Shown here: piece after piece, positions 1-9,310 of the stretch | Layout: every line of letters starts with the position of its first letter | How positions within the stretch are numbered: position 1 is the stretch's first letter | Assembly: GCA_900543205.1 (NCBI GenBank) | Contig: UQQM01000002.1 | Location: 43,028 to 107,027, forward strand | DNA from: an uncultured Bacteroides sp. | GTDB taxonomy: Bacteria; Bacteroidota; Bacteroidia; Bacteroidales; UBA932 | Direction of reading: 5' to 3' | DNA: 64,000 nt | Position numbers and translations under genes: made by a program | The notes under the pieces: generated by a model | What the model saw: the letters and a program-made list of their open reading frames with translations, nothing else | Databases searched by the model: none | What the model was told of the DNA's origin: nothing

Positions 1-553
1 GCATCTTGGCCTCGAAGAGGGGAACGGGAACTCCTGAAACCCTCCTTACAGTAGCCTCCATGAGCACGGGCTCGCCGCCTGAGAAGGGAATCGTCTTGAG
101 GGAGTCGATGTTGAAGTCGTCACGATTGTTGAACAGAGTGTCCTTCACTGCAACCTTGTTCTCGATGGAGAACACCAGATTCCTGTCGCCTGCGAGGTAC
201 ATCTCATAGAGCTGCTCGTTGGTGATTCTGCGATGGGCCCTCTTGACCTGCTCGGTATGTGCAACTGCGGCCGAGTCGTCGTTGGAACCGATCTGGAGCA
301 CGATGGGCATCTCTCCGGTCTCATAGAAGAGCTTGAGGGAATCGACGGTGGAGGTGAACTTGCCGTTTACGGTCTTGTAGGCAACCTGAAGGTCTCGGAT
401 GTCCTTGAGCCTCTGGATGGCCACCTGCTCGCGGTAGTCCTTCTGCTTGTTGAAGTTCAAGGGAGCCATGATGCTTTTGTAGTTGGCGAACACCAGGTAA
501 ACGATGCCGATGAAGAGCACTACTTCAACGATAATCTTGACAGTCTTGTTCAT
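1..553 (-). CDS. Membrane-anchored protein of unknown function (3' end outside window)
   Basis: This reading frame starts at the ATG complementary to 551-553 and stays open to the left edge, giving 184 visible residues. The N-terminus, MNKTVKIIVEVVLFIGIVYL, is a short basic tail followed by one hydrophobic helix. It looks like a signal anchor that leaves the rest of the chain outside the inner membrane. The remainder is soluble, acidic and rich in Lys and Asp, and I see no catalytic motif. I recall similar short anchored proteins as conserved hypotheticals in Bacteroidales, but I cannot assign a role. It is divergent from the DHH gene at 657. I found no convincing -7 box or Shine-Dalgarno for it in the 103-bp gap. 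Confidence 0.75.
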   Translation of the reverse strand, partial: MNKTVKIIVEVVLFIGIVYLVFANYKSIMAPLNFNKQKDYREQVAIQRLKDIRDLQVAYKTVNGKFTSTVDSLKLFYETGEMPIVLQIGSNDDSAAVAHTEQVKRAHRRITNEQLYEMYLAGDRNLVFSIENKVAVKDTLFNNRDDFNIDSLKTIPFSGGEPVLMEATVRRVSGVPVPLFEAKM

Positions 554-608
554 TTTGTTATGGTTATTTTATTAGTATCATACAAGTCGTACAAAGTTAG
601 GAAAACGA

Positions 609-639
609 TTTATCAAATGCAATATTATTATTAATTTTG
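609..639 (+). promoter_or_regulatory. Bacteroidetes-type promoter for the DHH phosphoesterase operon
   Basis: TAATTTTG at 632-639 matches the TAnnTTTG -7 box. TTTA at 609-612, 19 bp upstream, is a 3-of-4 match to the TTTG -33 box. The start codon is 17 bp downstream. Confidence 0.55.
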
Positions 640-656
640 CGACGTCAATCGCTTAT

Positions 657-1712
657 ATGGGTACTATGGACGGACTCAATCTTCAAGCTCTGAACCTCAT
701 GTTCGGGAAAGGCTCCCGGATAGGTCTGGCCGTCCATATACATCCCGACGGCGATGCGCTTGGCAGCTCGGTCGCGCTAATGCGCTACCTGCGCGATTTC
801 CGTGGCAAGGAAGTGCTGCTGTTCCTTCCGGACGATTTTCCCGGCAACCTCGGGTTCATCGCGGGGGAGGAGCGCTATATAGTGGCTTCCGCCTCGCCCG
901 AAGAGGCTTCCGCCAGGCTCGCGTCCTGCGACCTGCTGGTCTGCCTTGACCATAATTCTCCCGGGCGGACCGGAGTGCTGGAGGCTGCCCTGAGGTCATC
1001 TTCGGCCCCGAAGGTGCTCATTGACCATCATCTTGACCCCGAAGCGGACTTCTATGACCTCGTGTTCAGCGACACAGGAGTCTCTTCCACCTGCGAGCTG
1101 CTGTATGACATCCTTTCGGCCATGCCGGACATCTCCGCTGCCGGGAAGTTCCCGGTGGAGCTCGGAACCCCGCTGATGGCCGGGATGACGACCGATACGA
1201 ACAATTTCGCCAATTCGGTGTTCCCCGGCACGTTCAGGATGGCATCCGCCCTGCTCGCCGCCGGCGTGGACAGGGACGGGATACTTTTCATGCTGTACAA
1301 CCAGTACGGCGAGAACCGCTTCCGCGCCATGGGCTGCTTTCTCGGCGAAAAGCTGAAGCTGCTTCCCGGCGGCATCGCGTATGCGGTATTCTACCGGCGT
1401 GACGAGGAGAGGTTCGGTCTTGCCGACGGTGATACAGAAGGCTTCGTGAACATGCCGCTGGGCATCGCCGGAGTCCGTATGAGCATCTTCCTGAAAGAGG
1501 ATGACGGATTCTTCAGGGTCTCTGTGCGTTCGACCGGAGATTGTCCGTCGTCCGAGTTCGCGAGGCGCTTCTTCCACGGAGGCGGGCATTTCCATGCCTC
1601 CGGCGGGCGGCTCCATTTCCCGGAGGACATAGCCTCTCCGTCTTTGGCGGAAACATATATCGAAACCTCGGCGGCACGATTCCTGCAAGATTGCGCCCCG
1701 TCAAAACAGTGA
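657..1712 (+). CDS. DHH/DHHA1-family phosphoesterase (NrnA-like)
   Basis: The 351-residue protein has the DHH-family metal-binding motifs in order: H27-x-H-P-D-G-D33, an Asp in CLDHN at 98, the D123-H-H125 signature and D180 in TTDTN. The C-terminal DHHA1 glycine motif is GGGHFHASGG at 308-317. Family members such as NrnA degrade 2-5 nt RNA or dephosphorylate pAp and related nucleotides in the cytoplasm using two Mn ions. The exact substrate cannot be read from the sequence. The start at 657 gives a normal length; a second in-frame ATG at 666 is also possible. It lies 6 bp before the FKBP-like lipoprotein gene, so the two are probably cotranscribed. Confidence 0.9.
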   Translation: MGTMDGLNLQALNLMFGKGSRIGLAVHIHPDGDALGSSVALMRYLRDFRGKEVLLFLPDDFPGNLGFIAGEERYIVASASPEEASARLASCDLLVCLDHNSPGRTGVLEAALRSSSAPKVLIDHHLDPEADFYDLVFSDTGVSSTCELLYDILSAMPDISAAGKFPVELGTPLMAGMTTDTNNFANSVFPGTFRMASALLAAGVDRDGILFMLYNQYGENRFRAMGCFLGEKLKLLPGGIAYAVFYRRDEERFGLADGDTEGFVNMPLGIAGVRMSIFLKEDDGFFRVSVRSTGDCPSSEFARRFFHGGGHFHASGGRLHFPEDIASPSLAETYIETSAARFLQDCAPSKQ

Positions 1713-1718
1713 AGAAAG

Positions 1719-2774
1719 ATGAACAGAATTGCGAAATATCCCATTATTGTAATGTTCGCGGCCATGTGTCTTGCAGGGTGCGCGAAGGCTCCCTCGTCTT
1801 TATCCGGAGCTTCATCGAAGGAGTACTTCGACGCCTGGGTGCAGGTGCATTATCCCGACGCCGAGCCCACGGCCCTCGGAGCATACCTGATTTCCGAGAC
1901 CGAAGGTGACGGCGAGACCGTAGGGGATTACGAGGAAAGCCCCTTCCTGTTCGTGAACTATGTTATAAGCGGACTGGACGGCGAGGTGATCTCGAACACC
2001 CGCGAGGATATGGCGAAGCAGCTCGGGACCTACGAGAAGGCGAACTATTACGGCCCTGTGGTATGGAACCGCAGCTATGACGCGCTGTTCGCCGGCGTCG
2101 AGGAGGCCGTTTACGGCATGAAGGTCGGCGGCACCAAGAAGACCGTGATACCTTCATGGCTCTTCACTTCGCTGCGCTACGACAACCCCCAGGACTACAT
2201 CGACAATGTGACGACAGGGGAGAACCGCATCTACGACTTCGAGATAACCGGCATCGTCAAGGACATCGACAAATGGGAGTCGGATTCGCTTGTCCGCTAT
2301 CTTGCGCACAACTTCCCCGAAGTGGCGCCGGATGATACTCTCAAGGAGGGCTTCTATTATATCCGGACAGTGGAGCCTGCGGACACGGCGGCTTTCCCTG
2401 CGGACACCTCCGTCTATATCAATTATATCGGCCGCAGGCTTGACGGACAGGTCTTCGACACTAATATAAAGGATACCGCCAAGCTCTACGGACTCTACGA
2501 CAGCTCCGCCAAATACGAGCCTGTGGAGATAGTGTGGGGTGAGGAGTATGAGGACCTGAGGATGAGATCCTCGTCGGACTCAAGTTCGGATGAGGGCTCG
2601 CAGATGATAGACGGCTTCTCCTATGCCCTATGGAACATGCGCAGCATGGAGAAGGGAACCGCCCTTTTCACGTCCGGGCTCGGCTACAGCTCGTCCGGCT
2701 CCGGATCCAAGCTGCCCGGCTATTGTCCGCTGCGCTTCGACATCGAGATGGTCGAGGTTGAGGAAGAAGATTAG
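1719..2774 (+). CDS. Lipoprotein with two FKBP-type peptidyl-prolyl isomerase domains
   Basis: The N-terminus ends in the lipobox LAGC, with C21 as the lipidation site, so the 351-residue protein should be attached to a membrane facing the periplasm or the surface. Two FKBP-like modules follow. The first is at roughly residues 65-180 and includes DGEVISNT. The second is at roughly 215-345 and includes VYINYIGRRLDGQVFDTN. Both keep the family pattern of a beta strand leading to a DG.v.d.s turn. Such proteins catalyse proline isomerisation or act as chaperones for exported proteins. Conservation of active-site aromatic residues looks partial by eye, so catalytic activity is uncertain. The gene follows the DHH gene by 6 bp and precedes the MATE gene by 18 bp. 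Confidence 0.82.
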   Translation: MNRIAKYPIIVMFAAMCLAGCAKAPSSLSGASSKEYFDAWVQVHYPDAEPTALGAYLISETEGDGETVGDYEESPFLFVNYVISGLDGEVISNTREDMAKQLGTYEKANYYGPVVWNRSYDALFAGVEEAVYGMKVGGTKKTVIPSWLFTSLRYDNPQDYIDNVTTGENRIYDFEITGIVKDIDKWESDSLVRYLAHNFPEVAPDDTLKEGFYYIRTVEPADTAAFPADTSVYINYIGRRLDGQVFDTNIKDTAKLYGLYDSSAKYEPVEIVWGEEYEDLRMRSSSDSSSDEGSQMIDGFSYALWNMRSMEKGTALFTSGLGYSSSGSGSKLPGYCPLRFDIEMVEVEEED

Positions 2775-2792
2775 TTAGTAAGTAGTAATTAT

Positions 2793-4193
2793 ATGTCTTA
2801 TGTCAATTCCGCCGCTCCGACAGAGCTCGGAACGGAAAAAATCGGTAAACTCCTGAAGATGTATGCGGTCCCGGGCATCATAGCCCAGACCGCTGCTTCG
2901 TTGTATAATATGGTCGACAGCATCTATATCGGCCATATTCCCGGGGTGGGCGCGGACGCCATAAGCGGACTTGCCGTGACCTTCCCGCTGATGAACCTGT
3001 CGGCCGCGATGGGCACGCTCGTGGGCGTGGGCGGCATGACCCTGATATCCGTGCTTCTTGGCCAGAAGAACTATGATTCGGCCAAGAAGGTGCTCTCGAA
3101 CGTGTTTGCGCTGAACCTGATTATAGGAATAGTGTTCTCTGTGATCACCCTGTCTTTCCTGGATCCGATACTCTATTTCTTCGGCGCCAGCGACAACACC
3201 ATCTTCTATGCCAGGGAGTACATGCGCATCATCCTGTTCGGAAACGTGGTCACGCACCTGTATTTCGGATTCAACGGCCTGATACGTTCGTCCGGACATC
3301 CGAAGACTGCCATGGGACTGACCCTGTTCACGGTAATTTCGAACGCGATACTCGACCCCATCCTGATATTCGGCTTCGACATGGGCATCAAGGGCGCCGC
3401 GATAGCAACCGTGGCCTGCCAGCTCGCCGCCTTGCTCTACACTTTCAAGTTCTTCTCCGACAAGACAAGGCTGCTGCATTTCACGAAGCCTGTGCTCCAG
3501 ATAGACAGCAGGATAGCCGGGCAGTGCTTCGCAATCGGCGTCGGCCCTTTCCTCATGAATGCGGCGTCCTCCATCATCGCGATGATGATCAACCAGCAGC
3601 TCGCGAAATACGGCAGCGACATGGCGATAGGCGCCTACGGTATAGTGAACCGCGTGACCACCTTCTTCATCATGATCTGCATGGGCTTCAACCAGGGTCT
3701 CCAGCCTATTGCGGGCTATAACTACGGAGCAAGGCTGTACCACAGGGTCAAGGAGGTGTTCATCATGACGGTCAAGTGGGAGGTTCTGGTTACCACTCTC
3801 TGCTTCCTCGTGTCGATGTTCATACCGAGGGTGGCCGTCGGGCTGTTCACCAATGATGCCGAAATGATAGACATGGCCTCGAAAGGATTGAGGGTGATGA
3901 ACATCTGCGTGGCCGTGGTCGGCTTCAACATAGTGGCCGGCAATCTCTTCCAGTGTCTCGGAATGGTGCGCACCGCGATAGTGCTGTCGCTTTCGCGCCA
4001 GCTGCTCTGCCTGCTTCCGTTCCTGTATCTGCTGCCTCTCTGGTTCGGCATCAAGGGTGTATGGATAAGTTTCCCCGTCGCCGACCTCATCAGTACCGTG
4101 CTTGCGGCGATTTTCGTGATGCGCCTGATGCGCAAGTTCGACAGGCTGAAGGACGGAGACGATTCTTCAATACTCGGAAGTGCAATCAAATAA
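2793..4193 (+). CDS. MATE-family efflux transporter
   Basis: The 466-residue protein is very hydrophobic, with about 12 membrane segments in two similar halves, as in MATE exporters. It opens with TELGTEKIGKLLKMYAVPGI, the usual amphipathic start before TM1. It contains PLMNLSAAMGTLVGVGG and, in the second half, GFNQGLQPIAGYNYGA, a hallmark MATE segment. Family members export organic cations, drugs or metabolites in exchange for Na+ or H+. The substrate is unknown. The gene sits 18 bp after the lipoprotein gene and 11 bp before the kinase-like gene and has no promoter of its own, so it is probably part of the same operon. Confidence 0.9.
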   Translation: MSYVNSAAPTELGTEKIGKLLKMYAVPGIIAQTAASLYNMVDSIYIGHIPGVGADAISGLAVTFPLMNLSAAMGTLVGVGGMTLISVLLGQKNYDSAKKVLSNVFALNLIIGIVFSVITLSFLDPILYFFGASDNTIFYAREYMRIILFGNVVTHLYFGFNGLIRSSGHPKTAMGLTLFTVISNAILDPILIFGFDMGIKGAAIATVACQLAALLYTFKFFSDKTRLLHFTKPVLQIDSRIAGQCFAIGVGPFLMNAASSIIAMMINQQLAKYGSDMAIGAYGIVNRVTTFFIMICMGFNQGLQPIAGYNYGARLYHRVKEVFIMTVKWEVLVTTLCFLVSMFIPRVAVGLFTNDAEMIDMASKGLRVMNICVAVVGFNIVAGNLFQCLGMVRTAIVLSLSRQLLCLLPFLYLLPLWFGIKGVWISFPVADLISTVLAAIFVMRLMRKFDRLKDGDDSSILGSAIK

Positions 4194-4204
4194 TTGCTCG
4201 AAAT

Positions 4205-4786
4205 ATGGAAAACAGGATAATAATAAACATAGGCCGTCAGTTCGGCAGCGGCGGCAGGACCATAGCCAGCATGATAGGGGAGAAGCTCGGCATAGATGTC
4301 TATGACAGCGAGCTGGTGCTCAAGGCTGCTGAACGCAGCGGAGTGAAGCCGGAGTTTTTCAGGCACAACGACGAGAAGAAGCGTTTCTTCACTCTCGGCT
4401 ATGCGCAGAACGCCATCAACGACGAGGGGCTGTTCAAGATTCAGAGCGACACCATACGCGGAATCGCGGAGAACGGCAGCGCCGTGTTCGTGGGACGCGC
4501 CGCCGACTATGTGTTGCGTGACATGAAGTGCCTCGACGTGTTCGTCTGTGCTCCGCTCGAATGGCGCAGGCAGCTGGTCGCCGAACGTTCGAAGCTCTCC
4601 TCCGAAGAGGCCGAGAAACTGATCCAGAAGAAGGACAAGGCCCGCGAGAGCTGGTACAACTTCTTCACCTTCGGCAACTGGGGCGTAGCTTCGAATTACG
4701 ACCTCTGTCTCGATTCTTCCATCCTCGGCCTCGAGGGCTCTGCCGATTTCATCATCGAGTTTGCGCGCAGGGAAGGGTTGCTGTAG
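4205..4786 (+). CDS. Cytidylate-kinase-like protein
   Basis: I start the gene at the ATG at 4205, giving 193 residues. This places the P-loop region, GRQFGSGGRTIA at about 10-21, right after a short beta strand. The frame is open further upstream, but only as antisense-like sequence inside the MATE gene. The protein resembles the cytidylate-kinase-like family: a P-loop, then YDSELVLKAAERSGV, and later FVGRAADYVLRD with a LID-like basic segment. It should bind a nucleotide and transfer a phosphate, but true CMP kinase activity is not assured because the family is broad. It starts 11 bp after the transporter stop and is the last gene of this operon. Confidence 0.8.
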   Translation: MENRIIINIGRQFGSGGRTIASMIGEKLGIDVYDSELVLKAAERSGVKPEFFRHNDEKKRFFTLGYAQNAINDEGLFKIQSDTIRGIAENGSAVFVGRAADYVLRDMKCLDVFVCAPLEWRRQLVAERSKLSSEEAEKLIQKKDKARESWYNFFTFGNWGVASNYDLCLDSSILGLEGSADFIIEFARREGLL

Positions 4787-5780
4787 GCATTGCCGTATAC
4801 CTGGCTCCATCCGGCAAGTCCGTTCAGTCGGATTGCAAGGCTGCCGGTCGCAGTGGATTTGCAATCCGCTGACATCCGCCGCGACGGAGCTCGCCCGACG
4901 GCAGTAGACCCCGTCGCACAACCCTATACTGCCGTCAGAACGACTTTCTTGGTGGCGAGGGTGACCCAAAAGGTTTAATATCTCTTTGAGAATCGAATAT
5001 TTGGAAGAGGATCTGAGGTTGACCTCACGGAAAAACGATGAAAAAGGGGATGACTTTTACTTTTGAGTCACCCCCTGCTCTCTTCATTCGGAGGAGTAAG
5101 GCCGACTCCGCCGCAGCCGATTTGCAATTACCGGCAACAACGGCAGTAGAACTTTCTCTGGACAGGTGCAGCAGTCAGCTGCACGTGGTGATATATGGCG
5201 GGAAATCAAGGGCGTGGCAGTGGCATCGATAAGTCTGAAAATATGGTTGTGCAGGGTTAATTTGCAATCGGTTGGTTGTCAATGAGTTCTAATTCGTAAT
5301 TGCCCGGCCTTGCACTTTCTGAAGACGAAGGCTGGGCACGTGACTTGCCGGAAATAGCCTCCAAGAGCCCTGCAACGCCGTTTTCGGAATTCCGGCTGCA
5401 CAGGCATAATTTTATTGCTGCCCACTCCGGTGAAATCCTAAGTTGAACCGGATTTGCAATTCATCGGCATCACGGGTGGCAGTTCTGTGCCGGAGTGTGG
5501 CCCCCGACGTTCTTGATAGACCCTTTTCGGTTACATCAGTCGCAGCCGGCAGCCTGGAAAGATGCTCGGCGCCATTCCGGTGTGACCGATGAATATCAAC
5601 TTTACGTTACTGCAGAACACTTGATTCCGGACCACTTGCCCGGCGTGCGCACAAAGTTTCAGCAGGAGTCTGGTCTACTGAACTCGGTAGACCAGACTCC
5701 TGCTGAAACTCCATCTGTTCACGCATAAGGTCGCTCCTTGAGTCAAGTGTTTCACGAGCCGTCCGTGAGAAGCAGTTTGT
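4787..5780. other. Noncoding region with hairpins and a dispersed repeat
   Basis: I see no supportable gene in this 994-bp stretch; the short open frames lack start context and domain content. It holds several copies of a degenerate element built around GGATTTGCAATCCG and GGCAGTAGA, near 4854, 4899, 5119, 5144, 5261 and 5453. It also holds an interrupted stem at 5046-5074 (GGGGATGACT pairing with AGTCACCCC), a 7-bp stem near 5165-5185 (GTGCAGC / GCTGCAC) and the long hairpin at 5655-5710. Base composition falls toward AT on the right side, toward the M64 gene. Confidence 0.7.
5655..5710. repeat. 24-bp perfect inverted repeat (hairpin) with 8-nt loop
   Basis: The arms are 5655-5678 and 5687-5710, complementary at all 24 positions, with loop TGAACTCG. 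An outer complementary pair, AACACTTGA at 5616-5624 and TCAAGTGTT at 5743-5751, extends the symmetry to about 136 bp. It lies about 70 bp past the stop of the convergent M64 gene. It could be a strong terminator or a small MITE- or REP-like element. There is no T-run directly after the stem on either strand. Confidence 0.85.
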
Positions 5781-8700
5781 TTATTTCGTGCAGCTTCTCA
5801 TTCCGGATTCTGTGATTGTTTCTTTTTCATTGAGCATGATGACACGATTGCTGGATTTTGGAGCCTCTGAAAGTCCAGTTATAGACTTTGTGGCTTCTTG
5901 TGTTGCTCTGACTGGCGCATTGTTCTTGGCCTTGTACCAAGGTTGTTTTATTACTACAGGGCTTGGTAGGGGCTCTATACCGCTCGAGATGCTCGTTATG
6001 ATTGATTTTCCAGTTGTGGCGTTCAGATTGACGGCATCGTAGTCAACAAAATCTTCGTAGTCGTATGTCCAGGATTCTCCGTAAGCCAGTTTGTGGATGC
6101 GATAATATATCGCTTCCCGGCTTGGAGCATTGAAGCCGCCTATATTATATCGCATTATGCTGTTTTCGCTGGGTCTGTAGACGCCGGTCCAGTATGTCAG
6201 GCCGCCTTCAAATACCCCTAAACCCTCATCTACATAGCGGGAGTCGGACAGGAACATATTCCACTTGACCGATTTCGGGTCATTGGTGAAATCGACGTTT
6301 CTCCACCAACCGTACTGCTCTTCATTTTCGTATCCACTTCTGACATAGTCCGGGATTCCGTGCATCTCTTCGTAGCCGTATTCATCTGCCAGTTTCGCAA
6401 AGCCATGTCCTCCGGCTTCATGATGCAGCACTTCCTCGAAGGCCTTTTCGTCTGCTCCTGTAGGGATATATGCTATTGAAGCCCCGTTGCCATAGTTTCC
6501 GGACGTAGGGTAATACATATAGCATGTACCTGCATACTTGTCGCTGTTCATGATGACAAGGACTAGAACTTCATTCATCCGTTCGGCCGGGACGGCTTTC
6601 TGCGCATATTCGAATACTGCCTGGTCGTTGCCTTGAATCGCTGTTCCGCTTCCGAAATATCCCGAGAATGCTGTTTCGGTTCCTAATGCAAATTCTTCAT
6701 TCTTGGATACTGCGGTTACTGAATAGACATTGAACAAGTCCCTGAAAGTCTTGTAAGGTTCTACCGAAAAGAATCTTTCGGCGGCGGAGGCCATTATCGA
6801 ATCATAGGTTCCGTCAGCGATAAGTCGGTCGCTATAGCCGTCGCCCATTATGACGATATCTATTCCATTGCCCTTTGAGGTTGTCTGAAGCGTGCGTACT
6901 TTTCCATCGGCGCTGTAATCGGAAGATTCATAGAAGTCAGTATCTCCCACAAATTTGAAATCGGACCATTCATCCTTGGAATATAGAAAAGACTGGCCGG
7001 GAGACACATATATGGTTTGCAGGTCTGGACTGCCATAGCAATAAAGTTCTTCAAGAGCGTGGTTGTTGCTCACATCAAGGGATGTCAGCAAGCTGTATTC
7101 GATGAAAAGACGTTTGAGGGCTGAGTTCTTTGTGACGTCAATCTGTTTTATGTCAAGCAGTGTCGCAAACAGGTGCTCAAGATTCAAATTGTAGGACAGA
7201 TCAATGTCCGTTATTGTGTTCACGGGAATGCTGCCGTCGGAAGCTTTTCGGTAATTTCCGAAATGAATGAAATTTAGATTATGAAGTTGTGAGATATTAA
7301 TCTGGCTGATGATATTGTTTTGGAAACCAAGATTATATATCTCGGGGTTGTGTGATAAGTCTATTTCCGAAATATTATTGAAAGCGAAGTCAAGGTCATA
7401 TAGTTTTGGGTTATTTGAAACATCAAGAGTGTGCAGCTTATTTATGCCACAAAATAATGAACTCAACTCCGGATTGTTGGACACATCCAGTCTGTTCAGT
7501 TTATTCCCTTGGACGTTAAGGGTCTGCAATTTTTTATTCTTAGAGACATCGATGCTCGAGATGCCTAATCCTGTATTGATGCTCAGTGAAATTAGTTCCG
7601 GCATGTTGGAGACATCAATACTTTCCAATGAGGTCGAAGTAAGGCTCAGATATTTTATTTTATTCGTTTCCGGGAAAGTTATTGTGTTGAGGTCAAGGTT
7701 AAAAGAAACGTCAATATATTCCAACAAGCTATTGTTTGACAAGTCGAGACTATTGATCATGTTTCCGGAGCAGTCAAGATATGTCAGATTGAGATTCTTG
7801 GATAAGTCAAGACTGGCAATCTGTCCTGTAACTCTGGACCCGTTTAGCTGATAGCCGGAATCCCTCCAGTATCCTGAATCAATGACGCCCCCGTCTCCTA
7901 CTCCTGTTACATTACATCCGTCGTTCCTCGGTACAGCTTTCAGATAGTCGAGATTTATAAAAATTTCAATACCCTGCAGGGAACTGATATTGTCGGAATA
8001 GACTGATATCTGGGTGACTTCCCATGCTTCGTCGTATGAAATCTCTCCATCGCCGTCCAAATCGAAGTTATCCGTGAGGTATTGCTTGAATGCCACATCC
8101 GGTATTTCTGCTTTCAGGTTGCTTCCCTGCCGTACGACAACGGTCGAATGCGTGGTGCCGAGTTCATCTTTAAATTCTATGCTTGTGAACCTCGGCATGC
8201 CGTCATTCGCAGTAATGGCAAAGGATACAGTTTCATTCCTCCATGTGGATTTGGTGTCTATGCGGGAAATCCAGTCGATATTCTCAGGGATGTCTATTGT
8301 GTAATTGATATTTGCTGTCAGAGCAATATCAAGTGTCCCACCCTCGGCAGGTACCGTATAGGAAATGTCTGTGGTTATTATCGTACCCCGGAAGCAGTTG
8401 ATGATGGCCATTACAGTTCGAAATGTCCCGTCGTAGGTAAATACCAGAATCTCGCTGTCTGTGATTTGTTCCGGGGCTGTAATGTAGATAGTTCCTTCAG
8501 ATGGACTGTTTTGTGCGACAACAGCTTCCCAACCATCCTGGGCAATTGCGCGGACAATGGTGTATGGCGTTGCCCCGGTGATTGTATACGATATTTGAGA
8601 TGTTCCGCCACCATTTGATATAACGATGTCTGTTGCGCTGAAACTTATGCCGAATTCGGAGCTGTCTATTTTAGGTAGGGTTATTACACTTCCATCCGTC

Positions 8701-9299
8701 AGATAAAAGTATACATTGTTATCATCTTCAGATACATCTGCGAATATTCCGTCTTGTCCGGTCGCCTGTCCGATGTCGGTCCACGTGGTGCCATTGTCCA
8801 TTGATAGAAGCCATCGTCCATTCTCGATTCTCAATAGAGGCGTTATTCCGTCCTTGCCGTCTTCTCCATTTTCACCATCTGTCCCGGCGGCTTTTACTTT
8901 CTTGCCGTCGACGATAAGCCATTCACCGTTGACCGTCCAATAGTATTCCCCATCGATATCTTGACGTACCCCGATTATTGGTGTAACGCTATCTTCTCCA
9001 TCTTTGCCGTGATAGATGGTGATGGTTTCTCCATTGTCGAATGTAATTATGTACCCTTTCTCGACACCGTCTTCTATCAACGGCGATACATCGGTTATGA
9101 AGTTGTTGTTTTGCAGCGCGGATACAATGGCCTGCAACGAAGTTATGTCGGCATTCATTCGGCTGCAAAGTTCTTCAATAGTTGTCACCCGGTTTTCCAG
9201 GTCGTTGACTTTTTCCTCCAGATTGTCCAGTTTGGCGCACCCGAAGCAAGATAAAAGGACCAAGATAAAAGATGCTATACGCGTTGCTGTGTTATTCAT
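5781..9299 (-). CDS. Secreted lipoprotein with leucine-rich repeats and an M64 metallopeptidase domain
   Basis: This is a 1172-residue modular surface protein. A signal peptide ends at C21, then come a short coiled coil (24-62) and a DUF4988-like region with collagen-like DGENGEDGKDG loops (about 65-185). A BACON-like beta domain lies at about 315-395. A canonical EF-hand loop runs from D413 to E424 (DLDGDGEISYDE). About a dozen short leucine-rich repeats of the LxxLDVSNNxxL type span 495-770. The C-terminal domain (about 808-1080) is a peptidase M64 (IgA-peptidase family) domain with HEAGGHGF at 960-967 and LADEY at 970-974; the histidines are spaced HExxxH, as I recall for Bacteroidetes members. 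It probably binds and cleaves a glycoprotein at the cell surface. It is 11 bp downstream of the gene at 9311-9958, so the two are likely cotranscribed. It is AT-richer than the core genes. Confidence 0.88.
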   Translation of the reverse strand: MNNTATRIASFILVLLSCFGCAKLDNLEEKVNDLENRVTTIEELCSRMNADITSLQAIVSALQNNNFITDVSPLIEDGVEKGYIITFDNGETITIYHGKDGEDSVTPIIGVRQDIDGEYYWTVNGEWLIVDGKKVKAAGTDGENGEDGKDGITPLLRIENGRWLLSMDNGTTWTDIGQATGQDGIFADVSEDDNNVYFYLTDGSVITLPKIDSSEFGISFSATDIVISNGGGTSQISYTITGATPYTIVRAIAQDGWEAVVAQNSPSEGTIYITAPEQITDSEILVFTYDGTFRTVMAIINCFRGTIITTDISYTVPAEGGTLDIALTANINYTIDIPENIDWISRIDTKSTWRNETVSFAITANDGMPRFTSIEFKDELGTTHSTVVVRQGSNLKAEIPDVAFKQYLTDNFDLDGDGEISYDEAWEVTQISVYSDNISSLQGIEIFINLDYLKAVPRNDGCNVTGVGDGGVIDSGYWRDSGYQLNGSRVTGQIASLDLSKNLNLTYLDCSGNMINSLDLSNNSLLEYIDVSFNLDLNTITFPETNKIKYLSLTSTSLESIDVSNMPELISLSINTGLGISSIDVSKNKKLQTLNVQGNKLNRLDVSNNPELSSLFCGINKLHTLDVSNNPKLYDLDFAFNNISEIDLSHNPEIYNLGFQNNIISQINISQLHNLNFIHFGNYRKASDGSIPVNTITDIDLSYNLNLEHLFATLLDIKQIDVTKNSALKRLFIEYSLLTSLDVSNNHALEELYCYGSPDLQTIYVSPGQSFLYSKDEWSDFKFVGDTDFYESSDYSADGKVRTLQTTSKGNGIDIVIMGDGYSDRLIADGTYDSIMASAAERFFSVEPYKTFRDLFNVYSVTAVSKNEEFALGTETAFSGYFGSGTAIQGNDQAVFEYAQKAVPAERMNEVLVLVIMNSDKYAGTCYMYYPTSGNYGNGASIAYIPTGADEKAFEEVLHHEAGGHGFAKLADEYGYEEMHGIPDYVRSGYENEEQYGWWRNVDFTNDPKSVKWNMFLSDSRYVDEGLGVFEGGLTYWTGVYRPSENSIMRYNIGGFNAPSREAIYYRIHKLAYGESWTYDYEDFVDYDAVNLNATTGKSIITSISSGIEPLPSPVVIKQPWYKAKNNAPVRATQEATKSITGLSEAPKSSNRVIMLNEKETITESGMRSCTK

Positions 9300-9310
9300 G
9301 GTGATAGTTT

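Noticed and set aside
5038..5232. 64-residue open frame in the 4.8-5.8 kb gap
   Set aside because: It includes a hairpin and copies of the dispersed repeat and has no protein-like character.
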